Positions 26,501-33,666 of a stretch of DNA of 64,000 nucleotides are shown here, piece after piece. This DNA is from Actinomycetota bacterium (GTDB lineage Bacteria; Actinomycetota; Actinomycetes; Mycobacteriales; Mycobacteriaceae): assembly GCA_018268465.1 (NCBI GenBank), contig JAFDWN010000013.1, positions 1 through 64,000 of the forward strand, written 5' to 3'. The notes beneath the pieces were generated by a model. That model was not told the DNA's origin. It made no database searches and saw only the letters and a program-made list of their open reading frames with translations. Within the stretch, counting starts at the first letter, position 1; the number at the start of each line of letters is the position of its first letter. Made by a program: the position numbers and the translations under genes.

Positions 26501-26625
26501 CCGGTGCCGCACGCCATCACCAGCTGCGCACGATCATGCCCCTGCAGAACGCTGTCCAATGCAGAGAGCGCCTCGACCTGGTGATCTCTAGGCTCCCGAA
26601 GCGCGGATGTCTGCATGGCTTTCAT
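23554..26625 (-). CDS. Large SF2 helicase with helicase-associated repeats and C-terminal Cys motif
   Basis: The 1023-residue protein has a DEAD/DEAH helicase core: Walker A ACGTGKT at 38-44, DEAH at 171-174, MTATP at 200-204 and motif VI QSVGRALRT at 372-380. Residues ~450-800 hold several helicase-associated repeats (W-rich units such as LSEVHQFIAEHGHARPGRGT, LGEWCERQRR). Near 810 is RTGYVKGCTCDECTEANR, a Cys motif also seen in actinobacterial phage proteins. The C-terminus has HTH-like segments. Such enzymes are common on mobile elements. Both gene ends overlap neighbours by four bases. Confidence 0.9.
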   Translation of the reverse strand: MKAMQTSALREPRDHQVEALSALDSVLQGHDRAQLVMACGTGKTLVGRWYAERVGAAVSVVVVPSLNLVAQTLREWRSGGGWPFQALITCSDASTADGVGERADGDGQDIADSFWTRLRARVTTDAAVVTTRLSGRSAEQPLVIFSTYHSLHVVAEAARSAKVVVDIVIADEAHTLAGQSRADFRVALDEKLPAKRRVFMTATPVVSSNDDASQEDSELLSMDDAARFGPVAYRLDFAEAIARGLLVDYRVLVYETPRAGVTPDPIAALAVAARQGVASVLSFHGRVAKARAFAEAIDGHRLEDGRTVVARAVAGVDPTAQREDALEMLSSARPDQLVVISSARCLSVGVDIPAVDGVLFADPKNSDVDVIQSVGRALRTAPGKDVGMVMIPVCVPAGLDDDTVLSSGDFAAVWRILRGLRSMDSRLRAEIREITRQRSRRGERDGSRGSHIEFDLHSLAEPERFHARVVEFLSPAWDLVLSEVHQFIAEHGHARPGRGTRLGEWCERQRRAHRRGMLAPERVDQLSSLPGWTWDLAEQRWLDQWRQVHDLAGAAGQGLDVEDPQIAQIALQRVEHRSAVTTVGRWCAWQRQLARRGELDDRRRLRLDHVPGWSWSAVSAEDARALDLLGEYVAWKGHANPPADVVEDGVPLGQWLNTVRRRRVTGALTQSLLDEIECVTPSRSAEGALRWYRGATLWLIGLEALRQFVSREGHCHPPYSHYEDLLDSSLPLYDWCTRQRHLFRHGHLVAARARLLAAVPGWQWERERAPRVLRDIGDARHGTRTGYVKGCTCDECTEANRAKEAERAARAAAGGPSTDLTDAGSARAHLEQLVGAGATQKALARACDLNVKTIVEIVVGETKRILPETESAILAVTLADVRKAVAPGTRVDAGPTWELIDDMIARNWPKSWIAREAGLGTSLQLRRDTITAASADRIAGLARRLGTRRAPAKRFRQPVPTLSEVLAQESTASQSVDSDSYSWARSLLQQGYRIERVAERSGLPVEVVTALAGNDIADAQVAS

Positions 26626-26927
26626 GACCGTGCACCGCGATCAGGCCGTACAGGGCTGCGGTCGACGAGAGGTACCGCAGGCTCACATCCGCAACGCGCG
26701 GCATGGTGCAAGGCGTCCAGGACCGCGATGGAGCGCCACACACGGCGGCGAAACAGCCATCGTCGGCACGTGCAGTGGCCGCGCCACCGCCATCCCCATC
26801 GCGATACCGACACCACACCGTCGGAGGGTGGGCGTTGAACATCGCTGGCACTGACTGTTGAGTCCTCGGAAACCTCACAGGCGTAGGGCTGTTCGCGGAC
26901 CAGGCGATGCGTTTGTGGCATCGTCAT
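26622..26927 (-). CDS. Small Cys/Trp-rich protein, unknown
   Basis: The 101-residue protein has a conserved-looking middle (WRWRGHCTCRRWLFRRRVWR, then ALHHAARCGCEPAVPLV) with CxC pairs and His residues that could bind metal. It is accepted mainly because both ends are coupled: its ATG overlaps the preceding stop and its stop overlaps the helicase start (ATGA at each junction). I do not recognise the family. An overlapping 96-residue frame in another phase is rejected. Confidence 0.55.
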   Translation of the reverse strand: MTMPQTHRLVREQPYACEVSEDSTVSASDVQRPPSDGVVSVSRWGWRWRGHCTCRRWLFRRRVWRSIAVLDALHHAARCGCEPAVPLVDRSPVRPDRGARS

Positions 26928-27487
26928 GCTGCCCCCCTGTCCGAGCGGGAGGCCGCGGCGATCGCGCTGCCGTAGAAGGTGCAGATCTGATCCCGCGTCG
27001 CACCTTTACCGTCGGGAAGGACGGCGTGCAGTGCTTCGATCACCCGGCGGTGCGGTATCTGGAGGCCAGTGGCCTTCCACGCCTCACTGGTGCAGTCGTA
27101 GACATCGAACCGCTGCCAATGCCACGACTGGGCAGCGATCACGCGTGCGTGGCTCAACACCTCGACGAGCGCGGCGCTACTGTCGGCGTCGGGAACATCG
27201 GGTGCTCTGGTGTTGGCAGCAGATACTCGCGACGCGGAGCAATGCTGGGCCAGCAGCGCGCGGGCGGCATTCAGGCACACCTCAAGATCGGCGACGGAGC
27301 CGCCGGCGGGGGCCGCCTGAGTTGGGATGACGACAGTCGCTCCGACGAGATCGACCGCCCAGCCCCGGAATTCGACTCTTGTTACTCGGTGTTTGGTCAC
27401 CGGGTCGGCGGCGACGCGAACCTGTACGCCGTCCCTGGGCGCAGCGGGCACACGTGGCGGCGGGCATTTCGATGTGTCAACGGTCAT
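26924..27487 (-). CDS. Hypothetical protein of the coupled island
   Basis: The ~187-residue protein has a beta-rich N-terminal half (VQVRVAADPVTKHRVTRVEF, GWAVDLVGATVVIP) and a helical C-terminal half that includes WHWQRFDVYDCTSEAWKATG. The ATG at 27487 follows GAGGGG nine bases upstream. An in-frame TTG at 27520, overlapping the previous stop, is the alternative start. It is part of an unbroken chain of co-oriented genes from the WhiB-like regulator to the hydrolase. No family recognised. Confidence 0.6.
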   Translation of the reverse strand: MTVDTSKCPPPRVPAAPRDGVQVRVAADPVTKHRVTRVEFRGWAVDLVGATVVIPTQAAPAGGSVADLEVCLNAARALLAQHCSASRVSAANTRAPDVPDADSSAALVEVLSHARVIAAQSWHWQRFDVYDCTSEAWKATGLQIPHRRVIEALHAVLPDGKGATRDQICTFYGSAIAAASRSDRGAA

Positions 27488-27516
27488 GGAAAATTGACCC
27501 CTCATGTCGGCGACTC

Positions 27517-28149
27517 TCAAGCGACCAGGTGATGGGTATCGGCGAGGAGGGCCGACCAGCGCGGATCGACATCGCCGAAATCGGTGTGGGCATGCGCGGT
27601 AACGGTGGATAGCACTAGCACGGTGTCACTGCAGGCGAGGCCAGAGCGGTGTCGATCGGGCAAACCACACGGCTGGCCTTCAGGGCTCCAGCCCACGACC
27701 GCGACCGCGGCGCTGGTTTCCTGGCAGATCTGCCAGACCCGGCTGGCCACCGCATTGGCCCTGGCGACAGCGGCTTCGCCACCCCAGGCGAAGACGATGA
27801 CGTCGTGGCAGTAGGCCGCCTGCTCGATCCACCAGTCGTTGTCCGGGCCCACTGAGTCTGAGGTGCTCGTCACCAGGTGCGCTTCACCAACCGCGACCGC
27901 GGCGTACAGGCATACTGATGTGAAGGCGCCGTAACCGAATCCGCGGGCGAACGCCGCCGCGCGCCGAGAAGCGGCGTCGTCACGGTGCTCGTTGGCTTCC
28001 GAGGGCCGCAACTCGATGATCATCAGGGACGGGCCGCCATCCCAGCGGCGCTGCAACCGGTATCGGTACGAGCGATCAGCCGAGAACTGTGCACCACCCG
28101 CCGCAGTGACGTGCCACATCGGCAGATGTAGGTCCAGGGACAGCGTCAT
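27517..28149 (-). CDS. DUF1643-family protein
   Basis: The 210-residue protein follows the DUF1643 pattern. It has RYRLQRRWDGGPSLMIIELR and PSEANEHRDDAASRRAAAFA near the start, FGYGAFTSVCLYAAV in the middle, GPDNDWWIEQAA, and CHDVIVFAWGGEAAVARANA towards the end. The biochemical role of the family is not established. It starts at 28149 in a four-base overlap with the upstream gene and ends near the next gene's start region, within the coupled chain. Confidence 0.8.
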   Translation of the reverse strand: MTLSLDLHLPMWHVTAAGGAQFSADRSYRYRLQRRWDGGPSLMIIELRPSEANEHRDDAASRRAAAFARGFGYGAFTSVCLYAAVAVGEAHLVTSTSDSVGPDNDWWIEQAAYCHDVIVFAWGGEAAVARANAVASRVWQICQETSAAVAVVGWSPEGQPCGLPDRHRSGLACSDTVLVLSTVTAHAHTDFGDVDPRWSALLADTHHLVA

Positions 28150-28475
28150 GATGCCATCGCCACCGGGGAGATGATGCGTGGGCAGGCCGGCGCCGCGGGA
28201 CCGTGAGAATGCCCATGGGAGCAGACCACTTCATCGGCGCAGCAGATCGCGCAGACATGGAACAGAAGACCTCGGTCGCAGGTAAGACCCACGCCATCGA
28301 CGGCGAAATGGCCTTCCCCGTAACCGATGTCGGCCGGATCGCAGCGGCACTGTTCATAGACGCCGACCGGATCATGAGCTGCCCGAGACGGGAAGGCGGC
28401 TGTAAAGGTGCCATGGCCTGCCACCTCCTGCCGACGGATCACGGTCTGTCCCGCCTGAGTGTTCGGGGATGTCAC
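28146..28475 (-). CDS. Small Cys/His-rich protein, unknown
   Basis: The ~109-residue protein has a Cys/His-rich C-terminal half (EQCRCDPADIGYGEGHF, FHVCAICCADEVVCSHGHSH) likely to bind metal. The GTG at 28475 follows AAGGAG six bases upstream and overlaps the stop of the NusA-KH-like gene (GTGA). Its own stop overlaps the DUF1643 start. The tight coupling supports reality; I do not recognise the family. Confidence 0.6.
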   Translation of the reverse strand: MTSPNTQAGQTVIRRQEVAGHGTFTAAFPSRAAHDPVGVYEQCRCDPADIGYGEGHFAVDGVGLTCDRGLLFHVCAICCADEVVCSHGHSHGPAAPACPRIISPVAMAS

Positions 28476-29047
28476 AACGAGCTCCTTGCTGCGCGGCCGG
28501 ACAGGGTCGATGAGTCCCACACCGACACACCGGCTGCGCTGTCAAATCGTGGATGGATGTGCTGGCGTGTGGTGCAGCGCGCTGTACAGATGGCGATCCG
28601 CCAGCCGGTCAGATCGCTGGCCAGACGCACGTTGCGCGCATCGCGCCCGATGGCCGTGGCGAAGTTGTGAACGGACACGATGACGCGAATATCGCGCGAG
28701 GCGGTGGAGACAATGTCCGCTGACTCGATCTCGACGGCGAGCGCGTTGACGACATACTTGACGGGGTCGGAGTCGTAGTTGACGACAGAGATCCGCTCAC
28801 CAGGAAGCAGGGCTTCGACCTCGTGGACGCGGACACCCCTCTGCCCGATGCACGTCGAGGCGGCGTTAAGGCCACCAACCGCGGCCATCACCGCAACCTT
28901 TGCGAAACGCCCGGGGTCGCGAACCGCGTGGACCACCCGAATGGCACCGTTGGCGACCTCAGGAATGCGGCGCGCGAACAAGGCGGAGAAGAACACGCGG
29001 TCGGATCCGACGTTGTCGCGGTACGCGGGATCTCGGAAACTGGTCAT
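28472..29047 (-). CDS. Stand-alone NusA-type KH1-KH2 protein
   Basis: The ~191-residue protein matches the KH1-KH2 part of mycobacterial NusA, and little else. It has LFARRIPEVANGAIRVVHAV, FAKVAVMAAVGGLNAASTCI, GQRGVRVHEVEALLPGERIS, VVNYDSDPVKYVVNAL, then IVSVHNFATAIGRDARNVRL and ASDLTGWRI. The N-terminal RNA-polymerase-binding domain and S1 domain of NusA are absent. KH domains bind single-stranded RNA. The ATG at 29047 overlaps the upstream stop (ATGA). GQRG replaces the usual GPxGxR-type GxxG loop, so the loop is retained. It might antagonise or redirect host NusA; this is inference. Confidence 0.85.
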   Translation of the reverse strand: MTSFRDPAYRDNVGSDRVFFSALFARRIPEVANGAIRVVHAVRDPGRFAKVAVMAAVGGLNAASTCIGQRGVRVHEVEALLPGERISVVNYDSDPVKYVVNALAVEIESADIVSTASRDIRVIVSVHNFATAIGRDARNVRLASDLTGWRIAICTARCTTRQHIHPRFDSAAGVSVWDSSTLSGRAARSSL

Positions 29048-29376
29048 GAGATGAACCTCTCGATAGCCGCGGCGGGGTGGCGGTCCGTGCTGGCATTGAC
29101 CCAATAGACCGAACGTCCCCGTCTCGCGACGCGCTGCGCCTGGCCACGACGCTCCAGGGTTACGAGGAGCCGATAGACGCCCTCGATGAGCGCACCGGAG
29201 AAGCCGTGCTCGCCAGCCCGGTGGCGAAGCTCTGACGTGGAGATTGCGCGATCAGTGGACCGCAGTTGCGCCGCCAAAAAGGACTGCAAGTGTGCAGTTG
29301 TCAAACCCGTTGATAACTGCGGCGTTTCAGCCGCGACGCCAGTGAGTGGCGACGGGTCGTTCGCAGATACGCTCAT
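29044..29376 (-). CDS. Small winged-helix protein
   Basis: The 110-residue protein looks like a winged helix-turn-helix: LQSFLAAQLRSTDRAISTSE, LRHRAGEHGFSGALIEGVYR, LLVTLERRGQAQRVARRGRS, then VYWVNAS as the wing end. The ATG at 29376 is the first start after the WhiB gene; no strong ribosome-binding site precedes it, so the start is uncertain. Its stop overlaps the NusA-KH-like gene. Probably a regulator of the coupled chain. Confidence 0.6.
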   Translation of the reverse strand: MSVSANDPSPLTGVAAETPQLSTGLTTAHLQSFLAAQLRSTDRAISTSELRHRAGEHGFSGALIEGVYRLLVTLERRGQAQRVARRGRSVYWVNASTDRHPAAAIERFIS

Positions 29377-29419
29377 GGGAGAAAATGCCGATCTGTATGG
29401 GGCGGCGAAGAGGAACGCG

Positions 29420-30076
29420 TTATCCGGCGTGGGCGGGCGAGAGGTGACCGAACGCCAGAGCGAGTTGAACCGGTGAGTTGGAGCATTGACGCACCAGCGC
29501 GTGTCGATTGGGCAGCGAGATGACCGCGGATTGATCGTCGTCGCGGATCTCGTCATCATCGGGGTCGTCGTCATCGCACACGGATTCCGGCGCCAGCGTG
29601 ATGTTGGGTTCGATCCTGTCGGGAGTGAGCCCGCCGAGCGTGGTGTCCGCGAGCGCAGGATCCTCGACGCGTTCGCCCGCCAGAACGGCAGATGTCTCGG
29701 GACCGGGCGAAAGAGGAGGGCCCATTTCACGGCCGGCGATGATCTCCAGCTGCGCCCGACTGACCTCCAGCCCAGGTCCAGGGGCGAGCCGATATCCAGC
29801 CCAGATACCAAACTCGGCAGCGGTCTTCAAAGCCTTGATGGCGCACTGTCTTTGGAAGAAGCACCCCCAGCACGCGGCCATAGCCTCGGGATTGGGCTTC
29901 TGCTCGTCGGGATGCCAGAGTTCCGGATCGTAATAGCAGGGAGTGGGCCGCTCGGGTTCGTCGTGAAGTTTAGGAAGAACCGCCTGGTGAGGACGACCGG
30001 GAGGGCGCCCACGGCCTCCGGCGTGTCCTGATGCCCTCGGCGGGGCCTGGTCCGGGGTGAGTCGGGAAATAGACAC
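29420..30076 (-). CDS. WhiB-like iron-sulfur regulator
   Basis: The ~218-residue protein has the WhiB signature: Cys at about 47, 69, 72 and 78 (CYYDPELWHPD, then ACWGCFFQRQC), giving C-x21-C-x2-C-x5-C for a [4Fe-4S] cluster, followed by GIWAGY at 90-95 in place of the usual G[VI]WGG turn. A long acidic C-terminal tail (DDDDPDDDE) replaces the usual short basic DNA-binding tail. The GTG at 30076 follows GAGGAG by seven bases. It heads the coupled gene chain and probably regulates it or host genes. Plasmid and phage WhiB homologues are known. Confidence 0.88.
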   Translation of the reverse strand: MSISRLTPDQAPPRASGHAGGRGRPPGRPHQAVLPKLHDEPERPTPCYYDPELWHPDEQKPNPEAMAACWGCFFQRQCAIKALKTAAEFGIWAGYRLAPGPGLEVSRAQLEIIAGREMGPPLSPGPETSAVLAGERVEDPALADTTLGGLTPDRIEPNITLAPESVCDDDDPDDDEIRDDDQSAVISLPNRHALVRQCSNSPVQLALAFGHLSPAHAG

Positions 30077-30420
30077 AGAACTACTCCTCAAAGAGGTCAC
30101 GAGTGGGGAACTCACCATCCCTGGGTGAGTGAGCGCAGCGACGACACGCAACGAGGTAGGTGGATTTGCGATGCCGCGAAAAGTGATGCGGGCTACCAAC
30201 CAGGCGCCGTAGGCGCTGTGGAGCCGAAAGATGAAGTTACGGAACCGAAGTAGCGGATTGAGACCAGTGAGCGAGCCGATGGTCGCTGATGCCGGCTCCG
30301 CCGGATGCAGTTACGGGTAAGTCCTCAGGGGTGGCTCCCTTCGTTCCGGGTAGGCCCCATTGGTAGTAGGGGCGGCCTGACGACCTCAAAGTAACATGGA
30401 GTCACGACTTGAGACAACAT
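30077..30420. promoter_or_regulatory. Intergenic control region between the double-HTH gene and the WhiB gene
   Basis: The region is about 340 bases with no gene. At 30387-30398 and 30418-30428 lie imperfect inverted arms (CAAAGTAACATG and CATTTACTTTG), abutting the stop of the double-HTH gene, and they are the best operator candidate for the WhiB-led operon. The rest is GC-rich with short repeats. No clear promoter consensus was identified. Confidence 0.4.
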
Positions 30421-31140
30421 TTACTTTGAACTTGCTGCCTCGTGGACTTCCGCCAATCGCCCAACCAGGCGTACAGCCCGAGGTCGCGTTTCGGCCGGCA
30501 ACTGTGGAATCAAAGTAGACAAAAGTGCCAGCGCCTGTTCGGCGCGCTCACGGATCTGGGTGTCCATCTGCTCGCGGGCCGCTGTAGGCAGGGACTCGGC
30601 CATGGCTGTCGCGCTGGCCGCGAAACCGAGGACCGTCTCGGCCAGGGCCTCAGCCAAGGACAAGCTCTCGTTGGCTGGGCTGGGGACGGGTGCAGTAGCT
30701 GCGGGGCCGGCCGCGGCAGATCCGAGCACCGTGCGCAACTGCTGTTCAGATATGCCGAACAGTTCAGCCATCCGCGGTACCAGAGCGGCCCCCGGAGGAT
30801 ACTTGCCCAGTTCCCACCCGGACACGGCCGACGGCGTAACGCCCAGTTCCTGGGCGAGCGCGGCCTGGGTCAAACCGGCGGCAACGCGATGGTGCTTGAG
30901 CTCCCACTGTTGTCGGGGTGGCATATCGAGGAAATCGGCCAGGCTGCCGCCGAAGAATTGCACCATCCGGATCAGCAGCTTCATCGACGGGGTGGATCGG
31001 CCGTTGAGCAGACTGCTCAACGTTGTAGGGGTGACGCCCAACTCGGCGGCGATGGCCTTCTTCGTTGTCCCAGCCTGCTCACACGCGCGGCGGAACGCCT
31101 TGGCGGAAAAGAAATCTGCGGTGTTGTCAGCCATTGCCAT
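30421..31140 (-). CDS. Regulator with two tandem Xre-type HTH domains
   Basis: The ~239-residue protein has a first HTH at about residues 12-60 (AFRRACEQAGTTKKAIAAEL, GVTPTTLSSLLNGRSTPS) and a second at about 80-130 (AAGLTQAALAQELGVTPSAV, SGWELGKYPP). A helical C-terminal domain follows (SLAEALAETVLGFAASATAM, EQALALLSTLIPQL), possibly for dimerisation. ATG 31140 or ATG 31134 are the likely starts; earlier frame sequence is Arg-rich and unlikely. It lies at the boundary between the replication island and the transfer module and is a plausible master repressor. Confidence 0.8.
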   Translation of the reverse strand: MAMADNTADFFSAKAFRRACEQAGTTKKAIAAELGVTPTTLSSLLNGRSTPSMKLLIRMVQFFGGSLADFLDMPPRQQWELKHHRVAAGLTQAALAQELGVTPSAVSGWELGKYPPGAALVPRMAELFGISEQQLRTVLGSAAAGPAATAPVPSPANESLSLAEALAETVLGFAASATAMAESLPTAAREQMDTQIRERAEQALALLSTLIPQLPAETRPRAVRLVGRLAEVHEAASSK

Positions 31141-31235
31141 CCGAATCGAGTGGCCGCGGCATCTCACACCAGATCGCGCCACGCGCTCGGCAGCGGCCAA
31201 CCACCGATCGGTGCGCCACGCAGGAATCGCCTACA

Positions 31236-31544
31236 TCACGCCGACGTGCTGCCGGCTACACCCTCTGCCCCGGCCTGATCGGCGCCGATGTACCGCGCGC
31301 GCGCGTCGCGCAGATCCTTGGCGTGCGACGTGTAGCGCCCCGCGAGTGCCGTTCCTGACTGGTGAAACGCTGTCTGGAATTCAGCAACTGCGGCGGTGAA
31401 CTCGGCGCCGACTGGGCCATACCCGGTCGTCATCTGTTCGAGCAGATCAGGATCGGGCTGGCAGCCTGCCTCGACCTCGCCAGCGACTCGATCGTTGGCG
31501 GTAGCGAACTGAAGGATCTCGTCCTCGTTTACCCGTAGTGCCAT
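31236..31544 (-). CDS. EspC-like ESX/type VII secretion-associated protein
   Basis: The 102-residue helical protein (MALRVNEDEILQFATANDRV, AGEVEAG, then GPVGAEFTAAVAEFQTAFHQ and LAGRYTSHAKDLRDARARYI) matches the EspC/DUF2580 family of WXG100-like proteins, which are secreted by or associated with ESX systems of mycobacteria. There is no WXG motif, as is usual for this family. It is transcribed away from the conjugation genes. Together with the EspG-like protein at 42806-43624 it suggests a link between this element and type VII secretion. Confidence 0.75.
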   Translation of the reverse strand: MALRVNEDEILQFATANDRVAGEVEAGCQPDPDLLEQMTTGYGPVGAEFTAAVAEFQTAFHQSGTALAGRYTSHAKDLRDARARYIGADQAGAEGVAGSTSA

Positions 31545-31802
31545 GTCAAAAGGCTATAGCGGGAGTGGAAGGACGAGCAAGACCACCACTTGATCCACCG
31601 CATACCGGCTGGATCCGGCAACGACCACCACCCCGCGGCACACCTGCCTGGTAGCCACCCGCCAGTACCGCGCTACCACCGCTGGTCAGGGCCACAAAGC
31701 GCCCTCAGGAGGCCGCGCCCGCGAGGGGTACTACCAGCCACCTACCCCGGTACCTACCTCAAGGCTCTGGAGAACAATAAAAGCTGCTGCCAGCATTGAT
31801 TC

Positions 31803-32993
31803 ATGACCGACTTGCTGGACAAGCTCCTGGCCGACCCGGAGCTGATTGAATGGCCGCGATTCACCACGCCGGCGGCGGGCGACCCCGGAGGCCCGTCCGC
31901 GGATGTCGACATGGCCCCGACAGAAACGGCATCGCCCATGTCCGGCGCCGCACCCGACGATCATGAGTTGGCCGCCGAGAAATTGCGGTCCTACATCGAC
32001 GACACCAATCCCAGTGGCCTAACGTCCGGCGACACCGGGTTCGGCCGACTCGGATTCGATGCGCCGCCAGCCGCCGACGAATCCGTTGATGCCGACGAGC
32101 GCACCGCAGGAGACGAATATGCTGCCGAAGTGACCGCAGATTCGAAATCGGCGGTCGATCCAGAAGCTGGCGAAAACGGTGAAAATCAAGATTCGGCAGA
32201 CAGCGCCGACACCCCTTTGGCGTTCGACGATATTGCCGCCAAGAACAATCCCTTCTCATCAGGCGTCGGCGCGGTCGGACAATGGGTCAAAGATCAGAAC
32301 TGGAAAAGTCCCCGCACACTGGCCATAACAGCGGCCTCGGTTATCGCCGCGGCGGTCGTCGGGCAGTGGATGCTGCAAGGATCCGACGACCAAACCCCCA
32401 CGGCGAAACTGACCACGCCGGCGACCAGCCATACGTCGGCGCCGGCCGCGCCGGCAGTCCCGGCCGACGCTCCCATCCAGGTATCCACAGCAACCGCGCG
32501 GTGCCCAGCGCCGAGCTCGGACCCGATGAACGCGCTGCGTGTGGAGAGCACCCAGCCATGGATCTGCGTGCGTGCGTGGCAGATCGACGGCCAGATCCTG
32601 GAGGTCACCTTCGACAAGGCCTACGTGATTTCAGCGGTCTCGATCATGCCGGGCGCCGACAGCGAAGAGGGCGGTGAGGACCAGTGGGTCAAATTCCGCA
32701 CAGTCCAGCTGCTCAACTGGTCCTTCAACGATGTCGGGCGGACCAACTGCGACCAGGACACCCACAACGAGCGCAAGACAGCCACGCTGGAGATCAACGC
32801 GGCGAACTGCTACCACCAGGGACCGTGGCAGCCGGTAGTCGCGAGCTCCGTGACGATCACGATCCGCCATACCAACCAACCGTCTAACCCGAACTCCGTG
32901 GGCACACCCGCCGGCGATCCGAGCGCAAATGCGGACTACACCGCCTTCGCGGTAAGCCACCTCGAAATCATCGGGCACCCCTCGGGCGGCTGA
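31803..32993 (+). CDS. Single-pass membrane protein with discoidin-like extracellular domain
   Basis: The 396-residue protein has an acidic cytoplasmic N-terminus of ~165 residues, one membrane helix at about 170-190 (LAITAASVIAAAVVGQWML), a Thr/Pro/Ala linker, and a C-terminal beta domain from about 235. That domain has VESTQPWICVRAWQIDGQIL, EVTFDKAYVISAVSIMPG, VQLLNWSFND and TITIRHT-like strands, resembling F5/8-type (discoidin) domains that bind surface glycans. Paired Cys suggest it lies outside the membrane. It precedes the transfer genes but is separated from them by a strong terminator. Confidence 0.7.
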   Translation: MTDLLDKLLADPELIEWPRFTTPAAGDPGGPSADVDMAPTETASPMSGAAPDDHELAAEKLRSYIDDTNPSGLTSGDTGFGRLGFDAPPAADESVDADERTAGDEYAAEVTADSKSAVDPEAGENGENQDSADSADTPLAFDDIAAKNNPFSSGVGAVGQWVKDQNWKSPRTLAITAASVIAAAVVGQWMLQGSDDQTPTAKLTTPATSHTSAPAAPAVPADAPIQVSTATARCPAPSSDPMNALRVESTQPWICVRAWQIDGQILEVTFDKAYVISAVSIMPGADSEEGGEDQWVKFRTVQLLNWSFNDVGRTNCDQDTHNERKTATLEINAANCYHQGPWQPVVASSVTITIRHTNQPSNPNSVGTPAGDPSANADYTAFAVSHLEIIGHPSGG

Positions 32994-33010
32994 AGCCTCC
33001 TGTCGCGATC

Positions 33011-33052
33011 GAAATAGCCTGCTACCACGCTGGAGTGGTAGCAGGCTATTTC
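33011..33052 (+). terminator. Strong stem-loop terminator
   Basis: Bases 33011-33028 and 33035-33052 form a perfect 18-bp stem with a six-base loop (GCTGGA). The outer base pairs are GAAATAGCC/GGCTATTTC, so a short T-run ends the stem. It lies 18 bases after the stop of the discoidin-like gene and should end its transcription. The near-symmetric ends may let it act in both directions. Confidence 0.8.
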
Positions 33053-33666
33053 TGTGTGGAAGTCATGTTGGTAACAACCTATCGCTGCTGGTCAGCTAGC
33101 TGAATAGCAGCGCTGGAATGCCAGCGGCCCCCCAAGTTAGGCCCCTGACAACCCCACTTGCAGGCACCGCTACCTACTCAGAAAGCTAGCAAGTTATCAG
33201 CAAATTTTCCTAGCGAACCTCTCGGCGCTCCTTACGCCTGGCGGCTCGTCGCGCCGAGCTTAGCAGGGGTTGTCAACCACAGCAACATCGTGTATGCGCC
33301 TTAGACCCCATTCTTCGTGTCCGAATCCCATTTGCATGTCCACGACGTGTCCGGGTGTGTCGTTGTCTCGATATCCTGTCCACGACGGGACACTTCACTG
33401 CGTGGGCAAGACGCCTGGGAGCACGGAGTGTCGCGCGTCAGCCAGGATCTACGACGCGTGGATGGCCTAGTTCGTGCACCGAGGTCGAGCTCATCGCGCC
33501 TGAGATCACGAGTCAGCCGGTAGCCCGTATCTTCCGTCGGCTGTCCGCTGTCGCCGAGTACGGTCCGAGGCTCAAAGGACGACACGCGTACACCCCTCGA
33601 TTCGGTTGCTGCACCTCAATGGCGGTCCTCTGGAAAACGGGTATTCGCCTCTGCATCGTTTGACCT
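33053..33666. promoter_or_regulatory. 600-base control region upstream of the transfer operon
   Basis: No gene is convincing here. The region holds a 10-bp inverted repeat, TGACAACCCC at 33146-33155 and GGGGTTGTCA at 33267-33276. It also has two copies of TGTCCACGACG at 33338-33348 and 33378-33388, forty bases apart; a third copy lies upstream of parA. It must contain the promoter of the TcpC-to-coupling-protein operon and is a candidate place for an oriT, though none is proven. Confidence 0.5.

Noticed and set aside
26588..26878. A 96-residue minus-strand protein
   Set aside because: It overlaps the 26622-26927 frame, which is coupled to both neighbours by ATGA overlaps and is the better choice.
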